Shown in pieces: positions 9,008 through 16,601 of a stretch of 46,072 nucleotides of DNA (position 1 is its first letter; the number at the start of each line of letters is the position of its first letter). The notes below the pieces were generated by a model. It was not told the DNA's origin. It did no database searches and saw only the letters and a list, made by a program, of their open reading frames with translations. The stretch comes from Bacteroidota bacterium (GTDB lineage: Bacteria; Bacteroidota; Bacteroidia; Bacteroidales; PUMT01). A program made the translations under genes and the position numbers. The stretch lies in the NCBI GenBank assembly GCA_003551495.1, contig PUMT01000211.1, positions 1 to 46,072 of the forward strand, in the 5' to 3' direction.

Positions 9008-9033
9008 TTGTTTTTTTCAAATTCTTAGATTTG
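9008..9033 (+). promoter_or_regulatory. promoter-like site before the Gfo/Idh-like gene
   Basis: TAGATTTG at 9026-9033 is a perfect TAnnTTTG element with TTG at 9008-9010. The 15 bp spacer is shorter than usual. Transcription would begin only about 8 nt before the ATG at 9047, so the message would be nearly leaderless. Confidence 0.4.
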
Positions 9034-9046
9034 CAATAAAACTCTT

Positions 9047-9988
9047 ATGGTCAAAACCTCTTTTTTGGGTTATTTCTGTGATGACATATACAAAGCATTT
9101 GAAAAACACAAAGGTTTCAGGATCAACAGAAATAGCACGGATACAACCGGTATGCAGGGCAGGAAGGATCAGTCCGGGGGACTTCCTGTACAGGACTCAG
9201 ATGGATTTTACATGCAAAGCCAATGCATTGTACTTCCCGGACTGAATGAAGAGGAATTTGAATTTGCCTGTAAAGCGATCAAACAATCAAAACATATTTT
9301 TATCTGTAATATTTCTGAAGCAACACCGCAGAAAATTGAAACACTTTTAAAACTGCAGAACGAAGCCAAGGTTACCATTCATTTCAGCCGCTTTGGGATT
9401 CTTTTGCCAGGTATTCTGAATGCAAAAAAAATAATCAGGAATCCTGACCTGGTGGAACTGAGGGATACTTTGCCCTTAAGCACACCCGAAAAACAGCCGG
9501 AAGAAATCAAACACTCCCTTTTCAGAATGACCGATGCGGTACTGACACTTATCCCCTCGAACAATCGCAGGACGTTTGTAAACAAATCGTCAACAAATAC
9601 AGGGTTAACCGGACTTCTCAATATCCGGCTGGAATTTGAAAACGGTTGTGTTGCATGCATGCTGCTATCACCATTTATTGAAGAGGGCAGCCTGGAAGCT
9701 GCTATTTACACAACAGACCAGTGCTGTCTTACTAATCAGTCAGCTTCTCATATTACGGTAAGCAAAGTGCTGTTCAATAATACCGGAAAATCGGTCAAAA
9801 AGATAGTCGCTCCTGTTATGGAAGACAGTAACCGGATTTTAATAAACGAAATTGATGGATTTTACAACTCAGTAACCCGGAGTTCAGGTTACCCGGGAAA
9901 TACAGATTATGTGCGGAAATGGGTGAACCTGACCTGTGAAATCCTTCAGAAAACAAATATTGCCTTCCGGATGAGCATTCAAAAGTAA
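9047..9988 (+). CDS. degenerate Gfo/Idh/MocA-like protein
   Basis: A 313-residue protein I can place only by pattern. CIVLPGLNEEEFEFACKAIKQSKHIFICN, then a helix (TPQKIETLLKLQNEAKVTIHFSRFGILLPGILNAKKII) resembles the 'P..H...A..A...GKHV..EKP' and following region of Gfo/Idh/MocA oxidoreductases. A beta-rich C-terminal half ends in LINEIDGFYNSV, like the family's closing helix. The N-terminal strand MVKTSFLGYFCDD lacks the GxGxxG dinucleotide loop, and the EKP lysine motif is replaced by CNISEAT. If the relationship is right, NAD(P) binding is doubtful and the protein may be a non-catalytic relative. It is convergent with thpR. Confidence 0.45.
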   Translation: MVKTSFLGYFCDDIYKAFEKHKGFRINRNSTDTTGMQGRKDQSGGLPVQDSDGFYMQSQCIVLPGLNEEEFEFACKAIKQSKHIFICNISEATPQKIETLLKLQNEAKVTIHFSRFGILLPGILNAKKIIRNPDLVELRDTLPLSTPEKQPEEIKHSLFRMTDAVLTLIPSNNRRTFVNKSSTNTGLTGLLNIRLEFENGCVACMLLSPFIEEGSLEAAIYTTDQCCLTNQSASHITVSKVLFNNTGKSVKKIVAPVMEDSNRILINEIDGFYNSVTRSSGYPGNTDYVRKWVNLTCEILQKTNIAFRMSIQK

Positions 9989-10026
9989 TTGCAAGCGGGA
10001 ATAAACAGTAGGTCCCTGAGAGCAGT

Positions 10027-10590
10027 TCATGCAGAAATAAAAGGATATACTCCAACAGGTTTGTATACAGGTCCGCCGGGCTTCAGAATGCTTTGGTTAA
10101 ATTCAAAACTATCAATCCTCTGAGATTCAAATTCTTTATTTTCATATTTTTTTACAAGCTGCTCAATCTCTTTGAGATATTTTTTCTTTTTCAACCGGGC
10201 AAAAGTGAGATGCGGGCTAAAATCACCGGATTCAACCGGTAACCCCTCTTCAAGAAGGATCTCACCTACCTGGTATTTCAGATTATTCAGGGGTATTGAC
10301 GGCTTTATTCCGATCCATATAACTGAAGGGTTCCTGATATTTCTAAAAACCCCTACGCCCGAAAGTTCTATAGTAAAAGGCTTCCAAAGCACAGACACCT
10401 TTTGCAGTTTATCTGAAAGTGAAGATATCCGTTCTTCGGCCAGATCACCAAGAAAGGCAAGTGTTATGTGAAAATTTTCAGGCCTGACCCATTTGACCGG
10501 CTCATTTATGAGATTTTCCTTAAAATCTTTATAAACACCCATTATACCCGGTCCGGGTTCAATATTGACCGAAATGAATACCCGTCTCAT
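10027..10590 (-). CDS. thpR: RNA 2',3'-cyclic phosphodiesterase (LigT/ThpR)
   Basis: 2H-phosphoesterase that opens 2',3'-cyclic phosphates on RNA ends. It has 187 residues, the family length. Both catalytic HxT motifs are present: NFHITLAFLG (His 41) and SPHLTFARL (His 127). The N-terminus RRVFISVNIEP and the C-terminal QSILKPGGPVYKPVGVYPF agree with the family. It is divergent from elbB across only 63 bp containing a 15-bp palindrome, so the two genes may share regulation. Cellular substrate in bacteria is unsettled. Confidence 0.93.
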   Translation of the reverse strand: MRRVFISVNIEPGPGIMGVYKDFKENLINEPVKWVRPENFHITLAFLGDLAEERISSLSDKLQKVSVLWKPFTIELSGVGVFRNIRNPSVIWIGIKPSIPLNNLKYQVGEILLEEGLPVESGDFSPHLTFARLKKKKYLKEIEQLVKKYENKEFESQRIDSFEFNQSILKPGGPVYKPVGVYPFISA

Positions 10591-10621
10591 TGTTTTTGAT
10601 TTATTTATTCAATAATTTTAT

Positions 10622-10636
10622 GGTTAATTATTAACC
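10622..10636. promoter_or_regulatory. 15-bp palindrome in the thpR/elbB divergent region
   Basis: GGTTAATTATTAACC has 7-bp perfect arms about a central T. It lies just downstream of a near-consensus -7 element (TAATTTTA, 10613-10620) and so would overlap the elbB transcription start. An operator is possible; AT-richness raises the chance of coincidence. Confidence 0.35.
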
Positions 10637-10653
10637 CTAAAAATAAAAAGAAG

Positions 10654-11313
10654 ATGAGCAACAAGAAAAAATTTGCAGTAATTCTTTCCGGTTGCGGTGT
10701 TTTTGACGGGGCAGAGTTGCATGAATCGATCATGACCCTCTATTCAATTGAAAAGAATAACGGAACCTATGAGATATTTGCCCCCGACATCCCACAACAT
10801 CATGTTGTAAACCACACAACCGGCAAGGAAATGAATGAGAACCGCAATGTACTTGTTGAAGCAGCCAGGGTTGCACGTGGCAACATCAAAAACCTGAATG
10901 ATTTCGATGCAAAGGATTTTGACGCCATTATATTTCCGGGTGGCTTCGGTGTAGCCAAAAATCTGTCAACTTTTGCGTTTGACGGTCCTGATTGCAAAAT
11001 TGACCCGGCTGTTGAGAAGGTTGTCAGGGAAATGGCAGCTCAGTCGAAACCCATAGGTGCATTATGCATTGCCCCTGTCCTGCTTGCCAGATTGCTTGGT
11101 GATGTTGAGCTGACAATAGGCCAGGATGAAACTACTGCATCTGCACTTGAGCAAATGGGTGCAAAGCACAAAAAAACAAGCCATGGCGAGGTGGTAGTTG
11201 ACAAAAAGAAAAAAACCGTTACCACACCATGTTATATGCTTGATGCAAACATTGTTCAGATTGCTGAGGGTGCAGAGAATGCTGTAAAAGAGTTAATAAA
11301 ACTGATGGAATAG
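10654..11313 (+). CDS. elbB: ElbB, DJ-1/PfpI superfamily glyoxalase-like protein
   Basis: Cytoplasmic protein of 219 residues in the DJ-1/PfpI class I amidotransferase-like fold. ElbB (isoprenoid biosynthesis protein with amidotransferase-like domain) has reported glyoxalase activity in E. coli. SGCGVFDGAELHESIMTLYS, the FPGGFGVAKNLSTFA segment and the nucleophile elbow IGALCIAPVLLA, with its conserved cysteine, identify it. The start ATG follows an A-rich leader ending AAAAAGAAG. A strong intrinsic terminator lies 22 bp after the stop. The physiological role in this organism is unknown. Confidence 0.95.
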   Translation: MSNKKKFAVILSGCGVFDGAELHESIMTLYSIEKNNGTYEIFAPDIPQHHVVNHTTGKEMNENRNVLVEAARVARGNIKNLNDFDAKDFDAIIFPGGFGVAKNLSTFAFDGPDCKIDPAVEKVVREMAAQSKPIGALCIAPVLLARLLGDVELTIGQDETTASALEQMGAKHKKTSHGEVVVDKKKKTVTTPCYMLDANIVQIAEGAENAVKELIKLME

Positions 11314-11334
11314 TTTTTTAAAGGCAGATTATGC

Positions 11335-11364
11335 GGCTGTCTCAGCAATGAGGCAGCCTTTTTT
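11335..11364 (+). terminator. Rho-independent terminator of elbB
   Basis: GGCTGTCTC (11335-11343) pairs with GAGGCAGCC (11350-11358), with one G-U pair, loop AGCAAT, followed by six T. The stem resembles the one that ends the oad operon at 17841. Confidence 0.85.
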
Positions 11365-11403
11365 CAACAAACACTGCAATCGTCATTTGTCGCGGCTTAC
11401 TGG

Positions 11404-12021
11404 TCAGAGAACACCTATATCGATAAGGAATATAATGTCCTCAATTAACCTGTCCTCATAAAGAGGATCGTATTCATCCTTAAGGTTTGAGCCGAACAAA
11501 CGGGCAATCGATTGCCAGAAAAATGCAGAGAAAGACCCCCGCAACTCTCTAAGCAGCTCGTATGATGTGCTGCCCGTTTCCCTGTCGATCAGCTTGATGA
11601 GTATGTGCCCCTGCGTTATCGTAAGGGATTTGAGCTCATCACCAAACTCATCCATAAGCCTGCTTTCAACTTCCCTTACATAGCGTCTTCTTTCCCTGTC
11701 TGTTTCGAGCTTAAGGAAATCCCTGTTCATATCTTCAAGTATATCTGCAGCCTTTTTTGCATAGGGATATGTAACTTTCACATTGTGAATAAGCCTTTGA
11801 TAACGGCGGTAATCACGCCTGCTGCTGAACCTCCTTTGTGCCGATATGGAAACCTCTTCTATACTGGCATAATACAAAGTATCCCCGTCTTTTGCCAGCA
11901 CCCCCAGGATTGCGGGGCTGATCCCTTTCAGGGAATCGGGTTTAAGTGAATCGGTTTGGGCTGACAACTCCGGAACAGCAGGGAAAACCACTAACAGTAT
12001 TAAAAAAAACAAACTTTTCAT
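11404..12021 (-). CDS. DUF4294 exported protein
   Basis: About 205 residues with an N-terminal signal peptide MKSLFFLILLVVFPAVPELSAQ, so exported to the periplasm or envelope. The conserved core reads RRDYRRYQRLIHNVKVTYPYAKKAADIL, KSLTITQGHILIKLIDRETGSTSYELL and LRGSFSAFFWQSIARLFGSNLK. These are hallmarks of DUF4294, a Bacteroidota family of unknown function. I chose the ATG at 12021 over the upstream one at 12126, because only the shorter product begins with a signal peptide. It is divergent from the DUF454 gene. Confidence 0.85.
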   Translation of the reverse strand: MKSLFFLILLVVFPAVPELSAQTDSLKPDSLKGISPAILGVLAKDGDTLYYASIEEVSISAQRRFSSRRDYRRYQRLIHNVKVTYPYAKKAADILEDMNRDFLKLETDRERRRYVREVESRLMDEFGDELKSLTITQGHILIKLIDRETGSTSYELLRELRGSFSAFFWQSIARLFGSNLKDEYDPLYEDRLIEDIIFLIDIGVL

Positions 12022-12130
12022 ACTTCTACAATAACGTGAGCGAAAAATATAAATTATTTTTCCACCGGCTTTAAAAAACATTAATCCGGTTTTTTCAGTC
12101 ACCTGCATAAACCTGTAAAAATTCAATTCC

Positions 12131-12160
12131 TTGACCGGTGCAACAATTTTATTATTTTTG
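12131..12160 (+). promoter_or_regulatory. promoter of the DUF454 gene
   Basis: TTG (12131-12133), a 19 bp spacer, and TATTTTTG (12153-12160), a perfect TAnnTTTG. This is one of the cleanest Bacteroidota-type promoters in the window. Start of transcription is predicted near 12166, leaving about 100 nt of leader before the TTG start at 12266. Confidence 0.6.
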
Positions 12161-12265
12161 CAGGCTGTTCAGATGCAGCTCTGCTTTTACAAATACAAAA
12201 ATCATACCCTGCCCTCTGAACTGACAAGTTAATACTTACTGTTTCCGGATTTAATAATAACTGAG

Positions 12266-12667
12266 TTGACCACCACCTGTAATAAAAAAAGGCCGGCAAG
12301 CAAGCCTGTAAAACTTCTGATGATCTCGGCAGGCAGCATTTCGGTTGCACTGGGCTCAATAGGCATTTTCGTGCCCCTGATACCCACAACCCCCTTCCTG
12401 CTTCTTGCCGCAGCATTGTATTTAAGAAGTTCCGAAAGACTTCACAGCTGGCTTATGAATCACAGGGTTTATGGGAAATATCTTACAAACTACCTTGTTC
12501 ACAAATCTATACCTCTTAACATAAAAATTTTCACGCTGGTATTACTCTGGGTAACAATTATTACTTCAGCTATCTTTTTTATTCCTTATCTTTGGCTGAG
12601 CATTTTGCTGGTAATTAAGGCTGTAATTGTAACCATACACATTGCATCTTTCAAAACACTCAAATAG
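12266..12667 (+). CDS. DUF454 (YbaN-like) membrane protein
   Basis: Inner-membrane protein of 133 residues, with the DUF454 signature SISVALGSIGIFVPLIPTTPFLLLAAALYLRSSERLHSWLMNHRVYGKYL and two further C-terminal hydrophobic segments (about residues 85-125). The PLIPTTPFLLLAA helix pair and the RS(S)E...WL.NHR..G loop are diagnostic. Function of the family is unknown. The start is a TTG: a stop codon (12257-12259) lies just upstream, and the first in-frame ATG (12320) would remove the leading basic segment and part of the first helix. A long leader with a possible 19-codon ORF precedes it. Confidence 0.82.
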   Translation: MTTTCNKKRPASKPVKLLMISAGSISVALGSIGIFVPLIPTTPFLLLAAALYLRSSERLHSWLMNHRVYGKYLTNYLVHKSIPLNIKIFTLVLLWVTIITSAIFFIPYLWLSILLVIKAVIVTIHIASFKTLK

Positions 12668-12729
12668 CAACCTGCTGCTGTTAATGGCAGTTGGCAAATA
12701 TGTTGGTTTATGTATAAAACAAATTCTAT

Positions 12730-13998
12730 ATGGGCAGGAAGATAAAAGTAGATTTACGCTCTGAAATCGGCAAGCTTGAAGCGGTAATTATTCACACCCC
12801 GGGCCATGAGGTTGAGAACATGACTCCCGGAAATGCTGAACGTGCTCTATACAGCGACATTCTGAATCTGGCAGTTGCCAGGAAAGAATACGATCAGCTT
12901 AACGGAGTTCTGCAGAAGTTTACTAAAACCGTGGAAGTCAGGGATCTTATAATTGATACACTAAACAATGAAAAGGTAAAGGAAACCCTCATAAATCGAA
13001 TTTGCAAAAATGAAGGCAAACCTGAGATAATTGACCATCTGCTTTCCAGGAACAGTGAAGATATCTGTAAGCTGCTTATAGAAGGGGTGGTAATGGAAAA
13101 AAACACACTTACAAAATTCCTCAGCAAGGAAAGATACTCCCTTCCTCCCCTGCACAATTTCTTCTATGTAAGGGACCCGGCCATTCCCGTTTGCGGAAAC
13201 GTGATAGTCAGCAAAATGGCCAATAAGGTAAGGGAGAGGGAATCAATAATCATGGAATCGGTTTTTGATTTCAGTAATAATTTTACTACAAAAACCAATA
13301 ACCCTCTCCAGATTGACAATATTTCCCATTCAGCAGTAATTGAAGGGGGTGATGTGCTGGTGGCACGTGATGACATACTGCTTATCGGCAACGGAAGCAG
13401 AACCTCCACTCAGGGGATTGATTATGTTCTGGAGATGTTCTGCAGGGAAAACAACGGGAAAAAACACGTTATTGTCCAGGAAATGCCACACACTCCGGAA
13501 TCATTCATCCACCTCGATATGGTGTTCACTTTCCTGGATGTTGATACATGCATGATCTACGAGCCTGTGTTGTTTAAACTGGGTAAATACCAGACAGTTC
13601 ATATAATGATTGACAACGGCAGGGTTAGATGCATACGGGAGGAAAAAAACATCCTTGAAGCGCTCAAAGCACTGGGAATGGACATGAAACCCATATTCTG
13701 CGGTGGAACAAAAGACCCCTGGATACAGGAACGTGAACAATGGCACAGCGGTGCGAATTTTTTTGCCGTTGAGCCGGGAAAAGTAATTGGTTATGGCCGC
13801 AACACCTATACAATGGATGAGCTGTCACGTAACGGTTATGAGGTCATAAACGCAAAGGATGTTATCAGGGGGCGGGTTGACCCTCACAGCTACAACAAGG
13901 TGGCAATAGCCCTGGAAGGCTCTGAACTGCCAAGAGGAGGCGGAGGTGCAAGGTGCATGACTATGCCCGTAAGAAGAGCTCCGGTTAAATGGAAATAG
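12730..13998 (+). CDS. arcA: arginine deiminase
   Basis: Hydrolyses L-arginine to citrulline and ammonia, first step of the arginine deiminase pathway (cytoplasm). It has 422 residues with the guanidino-modifying enzyme core: SEIGKLEAVIIHTPG at the N-terminus, FYVRDPA, AVIEGGDVLV, HLDMVFTFLD (catalytic His/Asp), and the C-terminal GGGGARCMTMP with nucleophile Cys 409. No arcB, arcC or arginine/ornithine antiporter gene is adjacent, so it acts with partners elsewhere or serves only ammonia release/citrulline supply. ATG at 12730 matches the family start. The 220 bp behind it hold the oadG promoter and, weakly, a possible terminator. Confidence 0.97.
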   Translation: MGRKIKVDLRSEIGKLEAVIIHTPGHEVENMTPGNAERALYSDILNLAVARKEYDQLNGVLQKFTKTVEVRDLIIDTLNNEKVKETLINRICKNEGKPEIIDHLLSRNSEDICKLLIEGVVMEKNTLTKFLSKERYSLPPLHNFFYVRDPAIPVCGNVIVSKMANKVRERESIIMESVFDFSNNFTTKTNNPLQIDNISHSAVIEGGDVLVARDDILLIGNGSRTSTQGIDYVLEMFCRENNGKKHVIVQEMPHTPESFIHLDMVFTFLDVDTCMIYEPVLFKLGKYQTVHIMIDNGRVRCIREEKNILEALKALGMDMKPIFCGGTKDPWIQEREQWHSGANFFAVEPGKVIGYGRNTYTMDELSRNGYEVINAKDVIRGRVDPHSYNKVAIALEGSELPRGGGGARCMTMPVRRAPVKWK

Positions 13999-14116
13999 AA
14001 CTTTTTGAAAACCTGCAGATTTTCCGTACATCTTTATCCTGATATTTTAATATTTTTTTTTGTGCTTCGGCTTTAAACACAAAGTCAGTTTTTTAGTTAA
14101 TAAGTCAGATGTACAG

Positions 14117-14146
14117 TTTTCACATAAAAAATTTTGTTTATATTTG
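14117..14146 (+). promoter_or_regulatory. promoter of the oadGAB operon
   Basis: TATATTTG (14139-14146) is a perfect TAnnTTTG element. TTTT (14117-14120) sits 18 bp upstream as a weak -33. Transcription would start near 14152, leaving about 65 nt of leader that includes a small CCGC/GCGG hairpin before the oadG ATG. Confidence 0.5.
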
Positions 14147-14218
14147 CTGTCTGATTAAAAAAAGGGTATATAAGACCGCTTTGTGCGGAAAGTTTTAACC
14201 AGGTAAAAGCAAATAATC

Positions 14219-14470
14219 ATGATTGCCACTATAGGTTTTCCAATTCAGATTTTTATTCTCGGACTTTTGACGGTCTTCTTTGTTCTTATAATGGTCGTTT
14301 TGTTCGGGAACCTGATAATCATGGTCACCAACAGGTATTTCCCCGTCCCGGTAAGGGACGCGAAGCCTCCTTCCGGCCTGACTGATCCTGTAAAAATTGC
14401 AGTAATTACAAGTGCCGTTTATAATGCTACAGGTGGCAAAGGAAAAGTTAAAAGTATAGAAAAACTTTAA
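14219..14470 (+). CDS. oadG: oxaloacetate decarboxylase gamma subunit (OadG)
   Basis: Small membrane subunit of a Na+-translocating decarboxylase; it anchors and assembles the alpha and beta subunits. Its 83 residues comprise one hydrophobic helix (about residues 10-36: FILGLLTVFFVLIMVVLFGNLIIM), then a short cytoplasmic tail with VKIAVITSAVYNATGGKGKVKSI. The tail resembles the OadG/MmdD-type C-terminus. Identification rests on size, topology, and position directly before oadA. It is the first gene of the operon behind a recognisable promoter. Confidence 0.88.
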   Translation: MIATIGFPIQIFILGLLTVFFVLIMVVLFGNLIIMVTNRYFPVPVRDAKPPSGLTDPVKIAVITSAVYNATGGKGKVKSIEKL

Positions 14471-14581
14471 TCCTCAGTTTACCTGACTGGTTAAATCCCG
14501 CAATTTTACGAAAGAACAGAAGGGTTTTATTATGACCCCGACCTGAATATTTTAAGTATAAATTTTTTAACACATATAAAG

Positions 14582-16510
14582 ATGAGTAAACGTAAAATTA
14601 AATTTTCGCTTGTATATAGGGACATGTGGCAGTCGTCCGGCAAATATATGCCTCACGTTGACCAGCTTGAACGTATTGCCCCTGCTATTATTGACATGGG
14701 TTGCTTCGACCGGATCGAAACAAACGGAGGTGGCTTTGAGCAGATAAACCTTCTTTTCGGAGAGAACCCTAATAAATCCGTACGTGCATGGTGCAAACCC
14801 TTCAACGAAGCAGGTATTGAAACCCACATGCTTGAAAGGGGACTTAACGGAATAAGAATGAGGCCTGTCCCGGCTGATGTCAGAAAACTGATGTTCAAGG
14901 TGAAAAAGAAACAGGGTGTTGACATTGCCAGATCTTTTGACGGACTGAATGATGAGAATAACATTATTGATTCTGTTAAGTATGCAAAGGAAGCGGGGAT
15001 GATAGCACAGGGAACACTTTGTATCACCCATTCAAAGATCCATACCGTAGAATATTTTGTGGACCTTGCAGATAAGCTGATAAAGGGAGGGTCCGAAGAA
15101 ATATGCCTGAAAGATATGGCCGGTGTGGGAAGGCCTGTTTCATTGGGCAAAATTGTTGAGGGTATAAAGAAAAAGCATCCTGACATTCTTATCCAGTACC
15201 ATGGTCAGACAGGTCCGGGATTCACCGTTGCTTCAATACTTGAAGTGGTTGATGCCGGTTGTGACTATATTGACGTAGGCATGGAACCACTTTCATGGGG
15301 TACCGGACATGCAGATATGCTTACAATTGTAGCCATGTTAGAGGATGCGGGTTATGAAGTGCCCAAAGTCAACATGAAAGCATATATGGAGGCACGGCGC
15401 CTTTCACAGGAGTTTATTGACGAATTCCTGGGGTACTATATTGATCCCTACAACCGCCAGATAAATGCATTGCTTATCAAGCCCGGACTTCCGGGTGGAA
15501 TGATGGGGAGCCTGATGGCAGACCTGGCAAACAATCTCAAGAGTATAAACAAACACCTTGAAAAGAAAAACAAACCTCTTTTAAGCCAGGATGACCTGAT
15601 GCTCAAGTTGTACGATGAGGTAGAGCATATCTGGCCCATGATGGGATACCCGCCACTTGTTACTCCATACAGCCAGTATGTTAAAAATATGGCTCTGATG
15701 AACGTAATGCAAATGCTTAAGGGCAAAGACAGGTTCACAATGATAGATGACAATACATGGGACATGATGCTGGGTAAATCAGGTAAACTTCCAGGCAAAC
15801 TAGCCCCCGAGCTGGTTGAAATGGCCAAAAATGAAGGGCGGGAGTTCTTTACCGGCAATCCGCAGGATCTTTACCCTGATGAACTTGACAAGTTCAGGAA
15901 AGAGATGGATGATAACGGATGGGACTATGGAGAGGATGATGAAGAGCTGTTCGAGCTGGCAATGCACCCCGAGCAATACAGAAATTACAAATCAGGTGCC
16001 GCCAAAAAGGCATTTGAAGAAGATCTTGCAAAACGGAAAAAAGAGGGTGGCGGACTCTTCAGTAAGCCTAAAGCCCCTGAAACCCCACAGGAAACAGTCA
16101 AAGTTCAGCCTTCAACCATGAACATTGATGTTAACGGTGAAAAATTCAGGGTGACCGTCTCTTATGGAGATGAACCGGCTGAAAATCCAAAAGCTCCGGA
16201 AAAAGGGGAGCCCGTGGAAAAAGACACTCAAACCGTTCACCATCATACAAAGGAAAAGGATCCGGAAATGAATGGTGAAGCGGAAGAACTCACTTCACCC
16301 ATTGCAGGTACATTTTACCTCACGAAGGAAGCTTCGGAAAAACCGCTCAAAGTTGGTGATACTGTGAAGAAAGGAGATATACTGTGCTATATTGAAGCAA
16401 TGAAAACCTACAACTCCATCAAGAGCGACATGGACGGCAAGGTAGTTGCCATAGTTCCTGAAAACGGTGATGAGATAGTTGAGGATGACGTACTTTTCCT
16501 CATCAGATAG
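14582..16510 (+). CDS. oadA: oxaloacetate decarboxylase alpha subunit / biotin carboxyltransferase
   Basis: Cytosolic subunit of 642 residues that transfers the carboxyl group of oxaloacetate to biotin. The N-terminal half is a DRE-TIM-type carboxyltransferase: YRDMWQSSGKYM, LKDMAGVGRP, QYHGQTGPGFT, and the DYIDVGMEPLSWGTGH region. A middle PycB/OadA helical domain follows (about residues 300-470), then a charged, proline-rich linker (about 490-565). The C-terminal biotinyl domain has the EAMKT motif with biotin lysine 608. The gene order G-A-B supports a Na+ pump instead of soluble pyruvate carboxylase. A strong hairpin separates it from oadB. Methylmalonyl-CoA or glutaconyl-CoA specificity is less likely given the N-terminal family. 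Confidence 0.95.
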   Translation: MSKRKIKFSLVYRDMWQSSGKYMPHVDQLERIAPAIIDMGCFDRIETNGGGFEQINLLFGENPNKSVRAWCKPFNEAGIETHMLERGLNGIRMRPVPADVRKLMFKVKKKQGVDIARSFDGLNDENNIIDSVKYAKEAGMIAQGTLCITHSKIHTVEYFVDLADKLIKGGSEEICLKDMAGVGRPVSLGKIVEGIKKKHPDILIQYHGQTGPGFTVASILEVVDAGCDYIDVGMEPLSWGTGHADMLTIVAMLEDAGYEVPKVNMKAYMEARRLSQEFIDEFLGYYIDPYNRQINALLIKPGLPGGMMGSLMADLANNLKSINKHLEKKNKPLLSQDDLMLKLYDEVEHIWPMMGYPPLVTPYSQYVKNMALMNVMQMLKGKDRFTMIDDNTWDMMLGKSGKLPGKLAPELVEMAKNEGREFFTGNPQDLYPDELDKFRKEMDDNGWDYGEDDEELFELAMHPEQYRNYKSGAAKKAFEEDLAKRKKEGGGLFSKPKAPETPQETVKVQPSTMNIDVNGEKFRVTVSYGDEPAENPKAPEKGEPVEKDTQTVHHHTKEKDPEMNGEAEELTSPIAGTFYLTKEASEKPLKVGDTVKKGDILCYIEAMKTYNSIKSDMDGKVVAIVPENGDEIVEDDVLFLIR

Positions 16511-16548
16511 CCGGTTAGGTGCCAAAAAGGTTTTTTCAAACTCAAAAC

Positions 16549-16584
16549 AGCCTGTTCCCTGACCAGCAGTCAAAGGAGCAGGCT
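16549..16584 (+). other. intra-operon hairpin between oadA and oadB
   Basis: AGCCTGTTCC (16549-16558) pairs with GGAGCAGGCT (16575-16584), one G-U pair included. TGAC (16560-16563) and GTCA (16569-16572) add an inner helix around CAGCA. No T-run follows, so it is not a standard terminator. It ends 17 nt before the oadB ATG. A role in message processing, stability or translation of oadB is inferred. Confidence 0.6.
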
Positions 16585-16601
16585 GCAATAAAGCGATAAA
16601 A

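Noticed and set aside
12022-12126. N-terminal extension of the DUF4294 gene to ATG 12126
   Set aside because: The extension places about 35 residues before an evident signal peptide; the ATG at 12021 is far better.
14059-14083. TTTGTG/CACAAA hairpin as arcA terminator
   Set aside because: The stem is short and A/T-rich, and the T-run does not follow directly; kept only as a weak possibility.
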